Shown here piece after piece: positions 61,529 to 64,000 of a stretch of 64,000 nucleotides of DNA. The notes beneath the pieces are model-generated. The model was not told the origin of the DNA, made no database searches, and was given only the letters and a program-made list of their open reading frames with translations. The position numbers and the translations under genes are program-made. Source of the stretch: Bombus terrestris (lineage: Eukaryota; Arthropoda; Insecta; Hymenoptera; Apidae); assembly GCF_910591885.1 (NCBI RefSeq), contig NW_025963555.1, forward strand, positions 3,038,001 to 3,102,000. The letters are read 5' to 3'. Every line of letters starts with the position of its first letter. Position 1 is the stretch's first letter.

Positions 61529-63240
61529 TCCCGCGCTCGCCGTGCTCGCTCGAAAGCTATAGCCTAACCTAAAACCAATCCCTCTTGCGTTAGTCATTCG
61601 ACATGGAGGCGACTTATTTCAAATTTGGGAAAGTGTCGGATCGGATGTGAGGTTGGACTAAATTTTTACGAGCGAGCGGAGCGAGCGAGCAACGATCACA
61701 ACTTCCAAGATATACATATACCTTATAATGCCTTGCATATATTTCGTGTTATTACCTAATTTTGTCAGCCATTTCGGACATTAGATTGCACTGTGGTATG
61801 CGGAAATAGTACTATTTATGTGAAACTATTCATAAACTGTAAACATTTATCAGTAGCCAATAGGACAAAGACTTCCGTCTCCTCGGGCTGGTGCAAATAT
61901 TTCAATGTCACCATGTGCCAAACCGTTGGATTGTGACACTCCTCTCCGCGTCCCTCGCTCGCCATGCTCGCTCGAAAGCTATAGCCTAACCGAAAACCAA
62001 TCCCTCTTGCGTTAGTCATTCGACATGGAGGCGACTTATTTCAAATTTGTGAACGTGTCGGATCGGATGTGAGGTTGGACAAGATTATTACGAGCGAGCG
62101 GAGCGAGCGAGCAACGATCACAATTTCCAAGCTATACATATACCTTATATTGCCTAGCATATAATTCGTGTTATTACCTACTTTTGTCAGCCATTTCGGA
62201 CATCACATTGCACTGTGGTATATGGAAATAATACTATTTATGTGAAACTATTCATAAACTGTATACATTTGTCAGTAGGCAATAGGATAAAGACTTCCGG
62301 CTCCTCGGGCTGGTGCGAATATTTGAATGTCCCAATGTGCCAAACCGTTGGATTGTGACACACCTCTCCGCGACCCTCGCTCACCGTGCTCACTCGAAAG
62401 CTATAGCCTAACCGAAAACCAATCCCTCTTGCGTTCATTATTCGATATGGCGGCGACATATTTCGAATTTGCGAACGTGTCGAATCGGTTGTGAGGTTGG
62501 ACAGGATTTTTACGAGCGAGCGGAGCGAGCGAGCAACGATCACAAATTGCAAGCCATACATATACCTTATATTGCCTTGCATATATTTCGTGTCATTACC
62601 GAATATTGTCAGACACTTCGGACATCACATTGCACTGTTCTATGTGGAAATAGTACTATTTATATGAAACTATTTATAAACTGTAAACATTTGTCAGTAG
62701 GCAATAGGATAAAGACTTCCGGCTCCTCGGGCCGATGCGAATATTTGAATGTCCCCATGTGCCAAACCGTTGGTTTGTGACACACCTTTACCCGACTCTC
62801 GCTCGCTGCGCTCGCTCGAAAGCTATAGCCTAACCGAAAACCAAACCCTCTTGCGTTAGTCATTTGACATGGAGGCGACTTGTTTCAAATTTGGGAACGT
62901 GTCGGATCGGATGTGTGGTTGGACTAAATTTTTACGAGCGAGCGGAGCGAGCGAGCAACGATCACAATTTCCAAGCTATACATATAGCTTATATTGACTT
63001 GCATATATTTCGTGTTATTACCTAATTTTGTCAGCCATATCTGACATCACATTGCACTGTACTATGTGGAAATAATACTATTTATGTGAAACTATTCATA
63101 AACTGTAAATATTTGTCAGTAGGCAATAGGACAAAGACTTCCGGCTCCTCGGGCTGGTGCAAATATTTCAATGTCACCATGTGCCAAACCGTTGGATTGT
63201 GACACACCTCTCCGCGACCCTCGCTCACCGTGCTCACTCG
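61529..63240. repeat. 10-monomer HOR, truncated unit 3
   Basis: Follows unit 2 in phase through landmarks 61816, 62238, 62660 and 63082. Near 63200-63240 the sequence has CGACCCTCGCTCACCGTGCTCACTCG, typical of a beta monomer's arm A, in front of an alpha segment. From there it matches 52700-53390 at an offset of 10539 bp, so the HOR phase is broken by an exchange. Confidence 0.87.
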
Positions 63241-63494
63241 AAAGCTATAGCCTAACCGAAAACCAATCCCTCTTGCGTCAGTCATTCGATATGGAGGCGA
63301 CTTATTTCAAATTTGGGAAAGTGTCGGGTCGGATGTGAGGTTGGACTAAATTTTTACGAACGAGCGAGCAACGATCACAACTTCCAAGATATACATATAC
63401 CTTATATTGCCTTGCATATATTTCGTGTTATTACCTAATTTTGTCAGCCATTTCGGACATTACATTGCACTGTAGTATGCGGAAATAGTACCAT
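63082..63494. repeat. 413-bp monomer, 9-bp loss in arm B
   Basis: Short arm CGAACGAGCGAG at 63357-63368. Corresponds to the 52543 copy. Confidence 0.9.
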
Positions 63495-64000
63495 TTATGT
63501 GAAACTATTCATAAACTGTAAACATTTATCAGTAGGCTGTAGGATAAAGACTTCCGGCTCCTCGGGATGTTGCGAATATTTCAATGTCCCCATGTGCCAA
63601 ACCGTTGGATTGTGACACACCTCTCCGCGTCCCGCGCTCGCCGTGCTCGCTCGAAAGCTATAGCCTAACCTAAAACCAATCCCTCTTGCGTTAGTCATTC
63701 GACATGGAGGCGACTTATTTCAAATTTGGGAAAGTGTCGGATCGGATGTGAGGTTGGACTAAATTTTTACGAGCGAGCGGAGCGAGCGAGCAACGATCAC
63801 AACTTCCAAGATATACATATACCTTATAATGCCTTGCATATATTTCGTGTTATTACCTAATTTTGTCAGCCATTTCGGACATTAGATTGCACTGTGGTAT
63901 GCGGAAATAGTACTATTTATGTGAAACTATTTATAAACTGTAAACATTTGTCAGTAGGCAATAGGATAAAGACTTCCGGCTCCTCGGGCCGGTGCGAATA
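63241..64000. repeat. Right-edge monomers resembling 52.7-53.4 kb
   Basis: Shares GCGTCAGTCATTCGATATGG, the 9-bp loss in arm B, GGCTGTAGGATAAAG and GGGATGTTGCGAATATTTC with 52700-53390. The match weakens near 63930, where TATTTATAAACTGTAAACATTTG appears. The window ends inside the next monomer. Confidence 0.82.

Larger units (their letters stand above)
1..64000. repeat. 422-bp tandem satellite array (entire window)
   Basis: The landmark TTATGTGAAACT or a close variant recurs at 317, 739, 1161, 1583 and so on to 63917. Steps are 422 bp except for 16 shortened periods. All copies point the same way and no unrelated DNA interrupts them. Both window ends lie inside a monomer, so neither array boundary is present. 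Copies typically differ by roughly 10% between neighbours (estimated by eye on a few pairs) but some distant copies are nearly identical, which is higher-order structure. The unit is about 44% GC in one monomer counted by hand. No function is encoded in the usual sense. Arrays like this usually form centromeric, pericentromeric or subtelomeric heterochromatin, and which of these applies is not visible here. 422 is not a multiple of 3, so a reading frame cannot run from monomer to monomer in phase. Confidence 0.98.

Noticed and set aside
1..64000. CRISPR array
   Set aside because: The repeating unit is 422 bp and the whole unit repeats. There are no short conserved repeats separated by unrelated spacers and no cas genes.
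1..64000. Tandem 5S rRNA, snRNA or spliced-leader gene array, which can have units of similar size
   Set aside because: I saw no 5S-like sequence or internal control region, no tRNA-like A and B boxes in a plausible arrangement, and no convincing splice donor with Sm site. A covariance-model search would settle it.
1..64000. CENP-B box
   Set aside because: I looked for TTCGNNNNANNCGGG and its reverse complement. Candidates such as TTCGGACATCACATT and CCCGTCTCTCGCTCG lack the required fixed bases.

Overview
The whole 64,000-base window is one uninterrupted tandem satellite DNA array. A basic unit of 422 bp repeats head to tail in a single orientation from the first base to the last. I aligned every copy on the landmark TTATGTGAAACT (first copy at 317, last at 63917) and placed 152 copies. 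That makes 151 full periods, with both window edges falling inside a monomer, so the array continues on both sides. Of the 151 periods, 135 are exactly 422 bp. The other 16 are shortened by 1, 3, 9 or 13 bp, and these losses (122 bp in total) account for the full distance between the first and last landmarks. A hand count of one monomer (301-720) gives about 44% GC. I see no protein gene, structural RNA gene, transposon, CRISPR array or unique sequence anywhere.

This is typical of eukaryotic constitutive heterochromatin (centromeric, pericentromeric or subtelomeric) in a long-read assembly. A large, diverged, higher-order satellite with monomers of several hundred bp occurs in many animals and plants. 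Nothing here identifies the species, and I do not guess one. No CENP-B box was found.

Monomer anatomy, in order from the landmark: an AT-rich dyad region around the palindrome AAATAGTACTATTT; a GC-richer stretch ending in a CTCGCTCG-type block (arm A); a 116-bp segment that exists in two main forms, here called alpha and beta; a GAGCGAGC-type block (arm B) nearly reverse-complementary to arm A; then a TA-rich stretch back to the palindrome. By hand typing, 85 monomers carry the alpha segment and 66 the beta segment. Neighbouring monomers differ by roughly a tenth of positions, while some distant copies are almost identical, so higher-order repeats (HORs) are superimposed.

Layout by HOR structure: 1 to about 5640, a 6-monomer HOR (2532 bp) of strictly alternating alpha/beta monomers. 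About 5640-15400, interleaved 7-, 8- and 15-monomer periodicities (2954, 3376, 6330 bp). About 15700-26900, 12-, 10-, 9- and 5-monomer duplications, including a head-to-tail 2101-bp duplication. About 27300-34800, a mixed zone with an 831-bp two-monomer duplication and a run of four nearly identical single monomers. About 34900-44400, 14- and 15-monomer blocks with inner 7/8-monomer spacing. About 44975-46645, a two-monomer 835-bp duplication. About 46700-53000, irregular, with one 6-monomer duplication. About 53100-63200, a 10-monomer HOR of 4219 bp repeated about 2.4 times, each unit being two pentamers of pattern beta-alpha-alpha-alpha-alpha. The picture is of continuing unequal exchange and gene conversion, not of genes acting together.
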